Assembly: GCA_942492795.1 (NCBI GenBank)
Contig: OW818639.1
Location: forward strand, 1,860,001 to 1,924,000
From: RGIG3178 sp942492795
GTDB lineage: Bacteria; Bacillota; Clostridia; Christensenellales; QAND01
Reading direction: 5' to 3'
Length of the DNA stretch: 64,000 nt
The translations under genes and the position numbers were made by a program. The first letter of the stretch is position 1; the number at the start of each line of letters is the position of its first letter. The notes under the pieces were generated by a model. That model had not been told where the DNA came from. It was given only the letters and a program-made list of their open reading frames with translations, and did not search any database. Positions 51,139 to 59,482 of the stretch are shown in pieces.

Positions 51139-51895
51139 TTTGCGCAGTTTTCAGAATGAGAGCGGACTTGACGGCCTTCGTGCGTGTGTGGCACTGGGGA
51201 TGTTTGACGGTGTTCATAAGGGACACGAGGCGCTTTTAAGTACATGTGTTCGTAAAGCGAAAGAGGACAATGTTCCGTCCGTCGTATATACATACCATAA
51301 TTCTCCGCATCCGCAAAAACAAGCCGAAGTACTCGGCTTTTTGACGCCGGAAGATGAAAAGCTCATGCTTTGCGAGCAGATAGGCATCGACTTGGCGATA
51401 TCCCAGGAGTTTACGTACGAATACAGCCAAATGTCGCCCGAGATGTTCGCGCAGCTGCTGTTCCAAAAACAGCGGACAAGTACGCTGGTATGCGGACACG
51501 ATTACCGTTTTGGCCATAAGGGCATGGGGGATGTCGCTCTTTTGCAAAAACTCGGGCAAGCGTCAGGCGTTGGAGTTATTTGCGTGGAAGATGTGCTTTA
51601 CGAGGGACTGCCCATTTCCAGTTCACGCATACGAAAAACACTGCTTCAGGGAGATTGCGAGTTGGCAAGCATACTACTCGGCCGTCCATACAGCGTATCC
51701 GTCCGCTTTGCAAACGGCATCAGCCGCTGGCCCGACAACAAAGCGCGCATTGCCAATGGCAGATATATTTGCGGCTTTTTGGATGAACAGATCGAAGTGA
51801 TCGTAAGTGATAAAGGCATTATACAGGTTAAAAAGACTCCGTATGAAACAAGGCTGGGCAGCATGCAATTTTTGCGTCGAAGCGGAAATGCTTAA
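51125..51895 (+). CDS. ribF: FAD synthetase family protein (RibF with degenerate riboflavin kinase domain)
   Basis: About 256 residues, against roughly 310 for bifunctional RibF. The FMN adenylyltransferase domain is complete: ALGMFDGVHKGHEALL (about 22), VCGHDYRFGHKGMGDV and the ISSSRIRKTLLQGD motif. After LLGRPYSVS, where the riboflavin kinase domain should begin with a Gly-rich GFPTAN-type block, only about 60 unrelated residues remain (RFANGISRWPDNKARIANGRYICGF). FMN synthesis from riboflavin is therefore doubtful for this protein. Start alternatives are ATG 51125 and TTG 51140 (GGGAG 8 bases upstream of the latter). Confidence 0.88.
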   Translation: MGVSDLRSFQNESGLDGLRACVALGMFDGVHKGHEALLSTCVRKAKEDNVPSVVYTYHNSPHPQKQAEVLGFLTPEDEKLMLCEQIGIDLAISQEFTYEYSQMSPEMFAQLLFQKQRTSTLVCGHDYRFGHKGMGDVALLQKLGQASGVGVICVEDVLYEGLPISSSRIRKTLLQGDCELASILLGRPYSVSVRFANGISRWPDNKARIANGRYICGFLDEQIEVIVSDKGIIQVKKTPYETRLGSMQFLRRSGNA

Positions 51896-51908
51896 ATCGA
51901 TACGAAGC

Positions 51909-51937
51909 TTTACAAAGAAGTTTGATAGTGTTAAAAT
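51909..51937 (+). promoter_or_regulatory. Promoter of rpsO-pnp
   Basis: TTTACA (51909-51914), 17-base spacer, TAAAAT (51932-51937), giving an rpsO leader of about 75 bases. Confidence 0.6.
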
Positions 51938-52020
51938 AACTCACAACCATATGCTATGGCGTACGTTTCTCCAACGGCGATCTTGGGATATGGGGATATA
52001 AATATTAAGGAGAAATGAAA

Positions 52021-52284
52021 ATGACACCGGAACGTAAAAAAGAGATTATTGAACAATTTGCGACCGTCGAAAAAGACACTGGCTCGCCCGAAGTACAAGT
52101 CGCACTGTTGACAGAGCGCATCAACCACCTCAATGACCACCTCCAGACAAACAAGAAAGATCACCACTCGCGCCGCGGGTTGCTGCAGATGGTCGGACGC
52201 CGCCGTGGATTGCTGAACTACCTAAGAGAAAAGGATATCGAACGGTATCGGTCCTTGATAGCCCGTTTGGGATTACGCCATTAA
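52021..52284 (+). CDS. rpsO: 30S ribosomal protein S15
   Basis: 87 residues with the S15 signature TGSPEVQVALLTERINHLNDHLQTNKKDHHSRRGLLQMVGRRRGLLNYL and C-terminal LIARLGLRH. ATG 52021 is preferred because AAGGAG ends 8 bases upstream; the ATG two codons earlier is too close. Followed by a terminator, then pnp. Confidence 0.98.
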   Translation: MTPERKKEIIEQFATVEKDTGSPEVQVALLTERINHLNDHLQTNKKDHHSRRGLLQMVGRRRGLLNYLREKDIERYRSLIARLGLRH

Positions 52285-52292
52285 GCAAAGTA

Positions 52293-52326
52293 ATAGAGCG
52301 GGGATTTTCTCGCTCTATCTTTTTTA
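52293..52326 (+). terminator. Terminator/attenuator between rpsO and pnp
   Basis: ATAGAGCG (52293-52300) and CGCTCTAT (52311-52318) pair around GGGATTTTCT, followed by CTTTTTTAT. Confidence 0.8.
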
Positions 52327-52355
52327 TATGCTGAAACGAAGAGAAGGAGAGACGA

Positions 52356-54542
52356 ATGGAGAGAGAATTTACAACAGAATTTGCCGGAAAAACGTTGACC
52401 ATACAAACCGGTAAATACGCACAGCAAGCAGGAGGTTCCTGCATCGTACGAATTGGTGATACAGCGGTATTGGTTTGCGCAACCGCGGCGGATAAACCCC
52501 GCGAAGGCGTCGATTTTTTTCCGCTTAGCTGCGAATATGAAGAGAGAATGTATTCGGTAGGCAAGATTCCCGGTGGATTTATCAAGCGCGAGGGCAGGTA
52601 TTCGGAAAAGGCGACACTGACCTGCCGTTTGATGGATAGACCGTTAAGGCCTTTGTTCCCCAAAAATTATCACAACGATGTTCAGGTCGTAGCCACGGTG
52701 CTTTCTGTGGATCAGAACGTCCCGCCGGATATTCTTGCAATGGTTGGTTCTTCCGTAGCGCTGTCCATCAGCAATATTCCGTTTTCGGGCCCGATCGGCG
52801 CGGTAACCGTCGGATTGGTGGACGGGCAATTTATCCTTAACCCGGATTTGAAGCAGCGGGACGCCTCGCTGTTGCACCTTACGGTGGCCGGAACTGCGGA
52901 AGCGGTGCTTATGGTCGAAGCAGGCGCCAAAGAGGTCTCCGAGAAAGAGATGCTCGAAGCGATCCTGTTGGGACACGATGAGATCAAACGTCTGGTGAAG
53001 TTCATTTCCGGCATCGCGGAGGAAATCGGCGAACAGAAGAAAGTGCCTGCAGCGGAAGTGAAGGATGAGACCTTTGAAGAGACGGTAAAGACATTTGCCG
53101 CAGATAAGATCGCATGGGCGCTGGAAGTGTTTGACCGCGACGAATTGCGTGCACGCCAGGATACGGTCAAAAAAGAGGTCATCGAACATTTTGCCGCGGA
53201 TTATCCCGATTCTGCAAAGCGCATCGACAGCATCCTCTACGATATGACCAAAGTGCAGGTACGCCGGAAGATCGTTATGGACGGCATACGTCCGGACGGG
53301 CGCAACCTGACACAGATCAGACCCATCTGGAGTGAAATCGGCTTGTTAAAACGCCCGCACGGCAGCGCCGTATTTACCCGCGGACAAACGCAGGTGATGT
53401 CCGTTCTGACGTTGGGTGCGATGAGCCAGGTACAGATACTCGACGGTCTTACCGAAGAGGAAAACAAACGCTATATGCATCAATACAATATGCCGCCGTA
53501 TTCCGTGGGCGAAACGCGCCCGATGCGCGGACCTGGTCGGCGCGAAATAGGACATGGCGCTTTGGCTGAGCGCGCTTTGTTGCCGCTTCTGCCAAGCGAA
53601 GAAGAATTCCCCTATGCGATCCGCATCGTAAGCGAAGTGATAAGCAGCAACGGCAGCACTTCGATGGCAAGCGTATGCGCATCAACCATGGCGCTGATGG
53701 ACGGCGGCGTACCGATCAAAGCGCCGGTTGCTGGCGTAGCGATGGGCCTTATCAAGGATGAGGCAAACGACAAGGTCGCCGTGTTGACGGACATCCAGGG
53801 CATGGAAGACTTCCTGGGAGATATGGACTTTAAAGTAGCCGGTACGAAGAAGGGCATAACAGCCATCCAGATGGACATGAAGATCAAGGGCATCGACCGC
53901 GAAGTTCTGGAACGCGCTCTTTCACAGGCACTGGACGGAAGGTTGTTCATCCTCGACAAGATGATGGAAACCATCTCCGCGCCGCGTGAATCGCTCAGCG
54001 AATATGCACCCAAGATCATTTGCTTTACCATCGCGCCCGAAAAGATCGGCGAAGTGGTGGGACCGCGCGGCAAGACCATCAACAAGATCATTGCGGAGAC
54101 GGGTGTCACCATCGATATCGAAGACGACGGAAGGGTATACATCTGCACGCCGGATGCCGAAGCTGCCAACCGCGCAAGGAAATACATCGAAGGCATCGTG
54201 AAGGAAATTGTTGCAGGCGAAGTCTATCTGGGCAAAGTCGTACGCATCATTCCGATCGGCGCGTTCGTGGAATTGCTGCCGGGCAAGGAAGGCATGGTGC
54301 ACATCACCAAGCTGGATCGCGGATTTGTTGAGAAGGTAGAAGATGTTGTGAATATCGGCGACGAGATCCTCGTGAAAGTCACGGAGATCGACGAAAAAGG
54401 CCGCATCAACCTGAATCGTCGGGATCTGCTGCCTCCCGATCCCGAAAAGGAAAAGGAAGCTGCCGAACGCAAGCAACAGCAGCGCACCGAGCGGGGAGAT
54501 CGTCCGGATAACCGCGATCACAGACCGCCAAGAAGATACTAA
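52356..54542 (+). CDS. pnp: Polyribonucleotide nucleotidyltransferase (PNPase)
   Basis: Phosphorolytic 3'-5' exoribonuclease. 728 residues. Two RNase PH cores (first at about 10-220 with FFPLSCEYEERMYSVGKIPGGFIKREGR; second at about 310-545 with RPDGRNLTQIRPIWSE, YMHQYNMPPYSVGE and the active-site block VLTDIQGMEDFLGDMDFKVAGT), a KH domain (IGEVVGPRGKTINKIIAETG, about 562) and an S1 domain (GEVYLGKVVRIIPIGAFVELLPGKEGMVHI, about 622). A basic, Glu/Arg/Asp-rich tail ends the protein. GAAGGAGAG precedes the ATG. Confidence 0.98.
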   Translation: MEREFTTEFAGKTLTIQTGKYAQQAGGSCIVRIGDTAVLVCATAADKPREGVDFFPLSCEYEERMYSVGKIPGGFIKREGRYSEKATLTCRLMDRPLRPLFPKNYHNDVQVVATVLSVDQNVPPDILAMVGSSVALSISNIPFSGPIGAVTVGLVDGQFILNPDLKQRDASLLHLTVAGTAEAVLMVEAGAKEVSEKEMLEAILLGHDEIKRLVKFISGIAEEIGEQKKVPAAEVKDETFEETVKTFAADKIAWALEVFDRDELRARQDTVKKEVIEHFAADYPDSAKRIDSILYDMTKVQVRRKIVMDGIRPDGRNLTQIRPIWSEIGLLKRPHGSAVFTRGQTQVMSVLTLGAMSQVQILDGLTEEENKRYMHQYNMPPYSVGETRPMRGPGRREIGHGALAERALLPLLPSEEEFPYAIRIVSEVISSNGSTSMASVCASTMALMDGGVPIKAPVAGVAMGLIKDEANDKVAVLTDIQGMEDFLGDMDFKVAGTKKGITAIQMDMKIKGIDREVLERALSQALDGRLFILDKMMETISAPRESLSEYAPKIICFTIAPEKIGEVVGPRGKTINKIIAETGVTIDIEDDGRVYICTPDAEAANRARKYIEGIVKEIVAGEVYLGKVVRIIPIGAFVELLPGKEGMVHITKLDRGFVEKVEDVVNIGDEILVKVTEIDEKGRINLNRRDLLPPDPEKEKEAAERKQQQRTERGDRPDNRDHRPPRRY

Positions 54543-54551
54543 AAGAAGTAC

Positions 54552-54589
54552 AAAAGCGATGGCAGAATAAAATGTCATCGCTTTTTTAT
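54552..54589 (+). terminator. Terminator after pnp
   Basis: AAAAGCGATG (54552-54561) and CATCGCTTTT (54576-54585) form a perfect 10-bp stem followed by more T. The next 160 bases up to the tRNA promoter show nothing I can assign. Confidence 0.88.
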
Positions 54590-54748
54590 AACCCAATACA
54601 CGATGTCATATAAAGCGTAAGCAGCCGGGCACCCCGGGTTGTTATGCCGGAGATGCAACGGTTTACAGTAAGCATCATAATGCAATAATACGTCGCAGAT
54701 TATGCGCTGTTTGGGCAAGAATTATCAGCCGCGGAGAGAAAAAATGAG

Positions 54749-54777
54749 TTGACATTGATGCGGGTATCCTGTATATT
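54749..54777 (+). promoter_or_regulatory. Promoter of the tRNA operon
   Basis: TTGACA (54749-54754), 17-base spacer, TATATT (54772-54777), 28 bases before the first tRNA. Near-consensus, as expected for a stable RNA operon. Confidence 0.85.
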
Positions 54778-54805
54778 AACTTGTGTCGCGTGCGAGCGGT
54801 AATAG

Positions 54806-54882
54806 CGGGGCGTGGCGCAGCTTGGTAGCGCGCATGCTTTGGGAGCATGAAGCCGGGGGTTCGAATCCCTTCGCCCCGACCA
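54806..54882 (+). tRNA. tRNA-Pro (anticodon TGG)
   Basis: Complete cloverleaf of 77 bases with encoded CCA. Acceptor CGGGGCG/CGCCCCG; anticodon stem CATGC/GCATG with loop TTTGGGA, giving UGG; T-loop GTTCGAATC. Confidence 0.97.
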
Positions 54883-54894
54883 GCAAAACAATAT

Positions 54895-54969
54895 GGCCCC
54901 TTGGTCAAGCGGTTAAGACATCGCCCTTTCACGGCGGTAACAGGAGTTCGAGTCTCCTAGGGGTCACCA
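54895..54969 (+). tRNA. tRNA-Glu (anticodon TTC)
   Basis: 75 bases with encoded CCA. Acceptor GGCCCCT/AGGGGTC (one G-U pair); anticodon loop CTTTCAC gives UUC; T-loop GTTCGAGTC. Confidence 0.96.
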
Positions 54970-54983
54970 TTATGCACATGTCT

Positions 54984-55060
54984 GGGCCCTTAGCTCAGTT
55001 GGTCAGAGCGGTCGGCTCATAACCGATTGGTCCGGGGTTCGAATCCCTGAGGGCCCACCA
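54984..55060 (+). tRNA. tRNA with CAT anticodon (probably tRNA-Ile2, lysidine type; Met possible)
   Basis: 77 bases with encoded CCA. Acceptor GGGCCCT/AGGGCCC; anticodon loop CTCATAA gives CAU. The C4-G69 and C5-G68 pairs and the TTAGCTCAGTTGGT D-arm resemble bacterial tRNA-Ile2, in which TilS changes C34 to lysidine so that AUA is read. Elongator Met cannot be ruled out by eye; an initiator is unlikely because position 1 is paired. Confidence 0.9.
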
Positions 55061-55065
55061 TACAC

Positions 55066-55142
55066 GGCCCGGTAGTTCAGTTGGTTAGAATGCCAGCCTG
55101 TCACGCTGGAGGTCGAGGGTTCGAGCCCCTTCCGGGTCGCCA
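55066..55142 (+). tRNA. tRNA-Asp (anticodon GTC)
   Basis: 77 bases with encoded CCA. Acceptor GGCCCGG/CCGGGTC with one G-U pair; anticodon stem CCAGC/GCTGG with loop CTGTCAC gives GUC; discriminator G. A likely queuosine-modified tRNA given queA and tgt. Confidence 0.97.
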
Positions 55143-55152
55143 ATACTTTCCT

Positions 55153-55227
55153 GCTGGTGTAGCTCAACGGCAGAGCAGCTGATTTGTAATCAGCAGGTTG
55201 CGAGTTCGAATCTCATCACCAGCTCCA
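55153..55227 (+). tRNA. tRNA-Thr (anticodon TGT)
   Basis: 75 bases with encoded CCA. Acceptor GCTGGTG/CACCAGC; anticodon loop TTTGTAA gives UGU; T-loop GTTCGAATC. Confidence 0.97.
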
Positions 55228-55243
55228 ACAATCAATTAAATTT

Positions 55244-55328
55244 GGATGGGTTCCCGAGCGGCCAAAGGGATCAGACTGTAAATCTGACGTCTCAGACTTC
55301 GATGGTTCGAATCCATCCCCATCCACCA
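55244..55328 (+). tRNA. tRNA-Tyr (anticodon GTA)
   Basis: 85 bases with encoded CCA and a long variable arm (class II). Acceptor GGATGGG/CCCATCC; anticodon loop CTGTAAA gives GUA. Confidence 0.97.
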
Positions 55329-55331
55329 AAT

Positions 55332-55418
55332 GCGAGAATGGCGGAATTGGCAGACGCGCTAGATTCAGGTTCTAGTGATCGCAAGGTCATGCAGGTTCAA
55401 GTCCTGTTTCTCGCACCA
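55332..55418 (+). tRNA. tRNA-Leu (anticodon CAG)
   Basis: 87 bases with encoded CCA and a long variable arm (class II). Acceptor GCGAGAA/TTCTCGC; anticodon stem CTAGA/TCTAG with loop TTCAGGT gives CAG. Confidence 0.97.
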
Positions 55419-55420
55419 GA

Positions 55421-55448
55421 CCCCTCGGCTTATGCCGGGGGGTTTTTC
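55421..55448 (+). terminator. Terminator of the tRNA operon
   Basis: CCCCTCGGC (55421-55429) and GCCGGGGGG pair around TTAT with one G-T pair, followed by TTTTT. Confidence 0.92.
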
Positions 55449-55499
55449 CATATCCAAAACGGTTTATAGGTATATAGGCAAAGCAATCATACGCCGCTT

Positions 55500-55530
55500 T
55501 TGTGCACAAAGGAAGTATATCTGCTATAAT
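55500..55530 (+). promoter_or_regulatory. Candidate promoter of miaB-mutSL-miaA-hfq
   Basis: Consensus TATAAT at 55525-55530; the best -35 is TTGTGC at 55500-55505 with a long 19-base spacer. The start would lie about 25 bases before miaB. Confidence 0.45.
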
Positions 55531-55561
55531 GATTTATACCTATTTCGAAGGGTCGGGTCCT

Positions 55562-56881
55562 ATGCCACAGCATAACAATACATATCATATTCATACATTC
55601 GGATGTCAAATGAATGTGCGTGAAAGCGAAGTCGCAGAAGGTGTTCTGCAACAAATGGGGTATCAAAAAGCGCAGTCCATCGATGAGGCGGATGTTGTCC
55701 TTTTCAACACCTGCTGTATACGCGATCTCGCGGAACGCAAGGCATGGGGAGCAATCGGTGCCACGAAAGCAAAAAAGCAAAATAACCCCAATCTCGTCGT
55801 CGGCGTATTCGGATGCCTGATCGCACAGCAAGGAATGGCAGAGGAGCTTAAGCGAAGGTTTCCGTTTGTGGATTTCTGCTTCGGCACCAACTCCATCCAC
55901 CAGCTTGGGATGATGATACAGCTAGCACATCAGGGCGGCAGAAAATATCAGTCCAACATCGGCGACGCAGGGTTGGAGTTTGAAATTCCCACACACCATC
56001 AGTCGCCGCCTTTGGCGTATGTCAATATCATTCATGGCTGCAACAATTATTGCACCTACTGTATCGTACCGCATGTGCGGGGAAGAGAACGCTCAAGACC
56101 AGCGGACGATATCATACAAGAAGTGGATAACCTCTTAGCGCTTGGCTATAAAGAAGTGATGCTGCTGGGACAAAATGTGAACAGCTATGGTATAGACAAC
56201 CAATCCACAGGTTTTCCACAATTGTTGCGGCGTCTGGATCAAACGGGCATTGCGCGCATCCGTTTTATGACATCGCATCCCAAGGATCTGTCGGATGATT
56301 TGATCCGAGCTATGGCCGATTGCAAGACGGTTTGCAACCAGATCCATCTGCCGGTACAGAGCGGAAGCGACGCAATCCTCACAAGAATGAATAGAAGATA
56401 TTCTAATTCCCATTATCGTTCGCTGGTACAAAAGCTGCGGCAGACAATGCCTGACTGCGGAATCACAACGGATCTGATCGCCGGTTTCCCGGGCGAAACG
56501 CAAGAAGATCATAACCTCTCCCTTGATCTTATACGCGACATGCGATTTGATGCCGCGTTTGTGTTTGCGTTTTCTCCCAGGCGTGATACGCCCGCTGCGA
56601 TGATGCCGGAACAAGTGGATTCGGAACTTAAAAAGAAGCGGTTGTCGGAATTGCTTGCTCTTCAGGCGCAAAGCACAACGATGCTCCACCTGTCGCTTGT
56701 GGGTACTCAACAGACCGTACTCGTGGAAGGGACAAGCAAGAAAAGCTCCTCGCATGTGAGCGGCAGAATGGAGCGGGGCAGAGTGGTGAACTTTCCCGGC
56801 GACAGTTCGCTTACGGGGGAATTGATACCGGTTCGAATAACAAAGGCGAAAGTGAATTCGCTGTTCGCCGAAAGGCTTTAG
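55562..56881 (+). CDS. miaB: tRNA-2-methylthio-N6-dimethylallyladenosine synthase MiaB
   Basis: Radical SAM methylthiotransferase acting on A37 after MiaA. About 439 residues. The N-terminal UPF0004 domain holds the auxiliary cluster cysteines (TFGCQMN, NTCCIRD, FGCLIAQQ); the radical SAM motif is YCTYCIVP within GCNNYCTYCIVPHVRGRE (about 160); then LLGQNVNSYG, QIHLPVQSGSD and GFPGETQEDH, and a C-terminal TRAM domain. ATG 55562 sits downstream of the -10 box; the longer open frame would overlap the promoter. Confidence 0.96.
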   Translation: MPQHNNTYHIHTFGCQMNVRESEVAEGVLQQMGYQKAQSIDEADVVLFNTCCIRDLAERKAWGAIGATKAKKQNNPNLVVGVFGCLIAQQGMAEELKRRFPFVDFCFGTNSIHQLGMMIQLAHQGGRKYQSNIGDAGLEFEIPTHHQSPPLAYVNIIHGCNNYCTYCIVPHVRGRERSRPADDIIQEVDNLLALGYKEVMLLGQNVNSYGIDNQSTGFPQLLRRLDQTGIARIRFMTSHPKDLSDDLIRAMADCKTVCNQIHLPVQSGSDAILTRMNRRYSNSHYRSLVQKLRQTMPDCGITTDLIAGFPGETQEDHNLSLDLIRDMRFDAAFVFAFSPRRDTPAAMMPEQVDSELKKKRLSELLALQAQSTTMLHLSLVGTQQTVLVEGTSKKSSSHVSGRMERGRVVNFPGDSSLTGELIPVRITKAKVNSLFAERL

Positions 56882-56890
56882 GGGGATTGT

Positions 56891-59482
56891 ATGAGTTCCG
56901 TAACGCCGATGATCAAGCAGTATTTGTTGACCAAGGAGCAATATCCCGATTGCATCCTCTTATACCGGCTTGGAGATTTTTACGAAATGTTCTTTGAGGA
57001 TGCCAAACTGGCTTCCCGTGAGCTTGACATCGTTTTGACAGGGCGCGACTGCGGCATGTCGGAACGGGCGCCGATGTGCGGCGTACCGTACCACAGCATA
57101 GACGGATATATCAAAAAGCTGATCGAAAAGGGATATAAGGTCGCGATCTGCGAACAGACATCCGACCCTGCGCTTAGCAAAGGGCTTGTGGATCGGGAAG
57201 TCATTCGTGTTGTGACACCGGGGACAGTCATCGAGGAAAACATCATCGACGCTGCGACCAACAGGTATATCCTGTGTGTTACGGCGGATGGCAATGCGGT
57301 TGCGTTGGCATGGTGCGATGTGTCAACGGGTGAGTTTTTTGTGGATTCCGTCACGGCAAAACAGATTGCACCGGACATACAAATCCAGATCAACCGCATC
57401 GCCCCGGCAGAGATCCTGACGGATGATCAGACACTTAATCTCTATGGCGAACAGTTAAGAAGCGGCAACGTGTTGATCAGCACGCTGGGAAACTGGGCAT
57501 TCGGTCTCAATACCGCATCGGACGCGCTTAAAAGCCATTTTCACGTACAAACATTGGCCGGATTCGGGTTATCGGATAAAAGCCCGGAAATACGTGCAGC
57601 GGGAGCGTTGATACACTATCTGCACCAGACGCAGAAAAACGCGCTCAATCATATCAACAACATCCGCATCGCAAGCCGCAGTGAATCAATGGAACTGGAC
57701 GCCGCAACAAAGCGCAATCTCGAATTGACGGCGCCGATTATGGGCGGAGGGCGTAAAAACACATTGCTGGGAGTTTTGGACCGTACCAGAACCGCACAGG
57801 GAAGCAGGCTTCTAAAACAATGGATCGAGCATCCGCTTCGGCAGAAACAGGCAATCGAATCAAGGCTCGATGCTGTTTTAGAACTGGTTGAAAATTTTGC
57901 ACAGCGAAAGAATTTGACGGAATATTTAAACAACGTATACGATCTTGAACGCCTTTGCAGCAAAATTGCCTACGGGACGCTGCATGCACGGGACGCGCTT
58001 GCCATCGCAAAGACGCTGCGGCAGATCCCGCAAATCCGGGATGCACTGCATTCCTTTACATCCCCGATGTTGTGCGCATTAAGCCAGGCGCTGCCTCTTT
58101 TGGATTCCGTTGCGGAACAGATTGACGCCGCAATCATCGAGGACCCGCCGCTTTCGATCAAGGACGGAGGCATTATCAAGGTAGGCTACAGCGAGCGTGT
58201 TGACGAACTGCGGGAAGCTTCCACCAACGCAAGGCAATGGCTGATGAAGCTTGAAGAAAAGGAAAGGGAAGCTACCGGCATACGCAATTTGAAGGTCGGG
58301 TACAACCGCGTATTCGGGTTTTATATCGAGATTACGAAAAGCCAGCTAGGCCAGGTGCCTTACCGCTATGTGCGACGGCAGACGCTCGCCAATGCAGAGC
58401 GCTTTATCACAGAAGAGCTCAAGGAGCTGGAAGAGAACATATTGGGCGCAGACGAAAAGCGTATCCGCCTTGAGCAAGTGCTATTTATAGAGCTTCGGGA
58501 TACCATCAACCTGCACATTGACGAATTGCAAAGTGCGTCAAGAGCCATGGCGCTGTTGGATGTCCTGTTGTCGCTGGCAAACGCCGCATTTGAGCATGGC
58601 TATGTGAAGCCTGCCATCAACGATGACGGCGAGATACGGATTAAGGACGGACGGCACCCCATCGTGGAGATGACAGTATCCGGATTCGTGCCAAACGATG
58701 TGTATTTGAACCAATCTGACAACCGTTTCCACCTGATAACGGGCCCCAATATGTCGGGCAAGTCGACTTTTATGCGGCAGGTCGCCATCATCGTATTGAT
58801 GGCGCATATCGGGTCTTTCGTCCCCGCCAAAACCGCCGATATTTGCCTTTCGGACCGTATCTTCACCCGTGTCGGCGCTTCGGATGACCTGGCAAGCGGA
58901 CGAAGCACGTTCATGGTGGAGATGGTGGAGCTTGCCAACATCCTTAACCATGCGACGGAGAAAAGCCTGATTATCCTTGATGAAATAGGTCGCGGAACGA
59001 GCACCTATGACGGGCTTTGTATCGCCTGGGCCGCTTCGGAATACATCTGTGAACAGGTGAAAGGTGCGAAAACGCTGTTTGCAACGCACTATCATGAACT
59101 TGTAGAACTGGAAACAAAAATAAAGGGTATACGAAACTTCTGCGTTCTGGCGCACGAAACGGAAAACGACATCATCTTTTTGCACCGCGTCATCAGCGGC
59201 GGCACAGATAAGAGCTTTGGCATTGCGGTAGCGCAGATGGCGGGGGTCCCCAAAGACGTCATCGAGCGAGCCAAAGCCCTGATGGTGCAGATCCAGCAGC
59301 AAAAGGAGGAGCATCCGTTTGTCAATTCAAACAACGGATACGCATCCTTGCCGTTGTTTCAGGATGCCGAAATATATCCGTTGCTGCAGGAACTTGCTTC
59401 TTTGGAAATCGGACAGATGACGCCGCTTGAAGCGCTGAACCATTTGAATCTGTATAAGAACAGGGCCGGAAAACTGCTATGA
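56891..59482 (+). CDS. mutS: DNA mismatch repair protein MutS
   Basis: Mismatch recognition ATPase. 863 residues. The N-terminal domain contains the mismatch-contacting motif GDFYEMFFEDA (Phe and Glu); the ATPase has Walker A TGPNMSGKST (about 616), Walker B IILDEIGRGTST and the FATHYHEL switch. The rest of the lever and clamp domains is intact. GGGGG precedes the ATG 9 bases after miaB. The 3' end overlaps mutL by 4 bases. Confidence 0.98.
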   Translation: MSSVTPMIKQYLLTKEQYPDCILLYRLGDFYEMFFEDAKLASRELDIVLTGRDCGMSERAPMCGVPYHSIDGYIKKLIEKGYKVAICEQTSDPALSKGLVDREVIRVVTPGTVIEENIIDAATNRYILCVTADGNAVALAWCDVSTGEFFVDSVTAKQIAPDIQIQINRIAPAEILTDDQTLNLYGEQLRSGNVLISTLGNWAFGLNTASDALKSHFHVQTLAGFGLSDKSPEIRAAGALIHYLHQTQKNALNHINNIRIASRSESMELDAATKRNLELTAPIMGGGRKNTLLGVLDRTRTAQGSRLLKQWIEHPLRQKQAIESRLDAVLELVENFAQRKNLTEYLNNVYDLERLCSKIAYGTLHARDALAIAKTLRQIPQIRDALHSFTSPMLCALSQALPLLDSVAEQIDAAIIEDPPLSIKDGGIIKVGYSERVDELREASTNARQWLMKLEEKEREATGIRNLKVGYNRVFGFYIEITKSQLGQVPYRYVRRQTLANAERFITEELKELEENILGADEKRIRLEQVLFIELRDTINLHIDELQSASRAMALLDVLLSLANAAFEHGYVKPAINDDGEIRIKDGRHPIVEMTVSGFVPNDVYLNQSDNRFHLITGPNMSGKSTFMRQVAIIVLMAHIGSFVPAKTADICLSDRIFTRVGASDDLASGRSTFMVEMVELANILNHATEKSLIILDEIGRGTSTYDGLCIAWAASEYICEQVKGAKTLFATHYHELVELETKIKGIRNFCVLAHETENDIIFLHRVISGGTDKSFGIAVAQMAGVPKDVIERAKALMVQIQQQKEEHPFVNSNNGYASLPLFQDAEIYPLLQELASLEIGQMTPLEALNHLNLYKNRAGKLL

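Noticed and set aside
54595..54745. Possible gene or small RNA between pnp and the tRNA operon
   Set aside because: No ORF with a ribosome-binding site, no promoter before 54749, and only a short G+C-rich palindrome near 54632.
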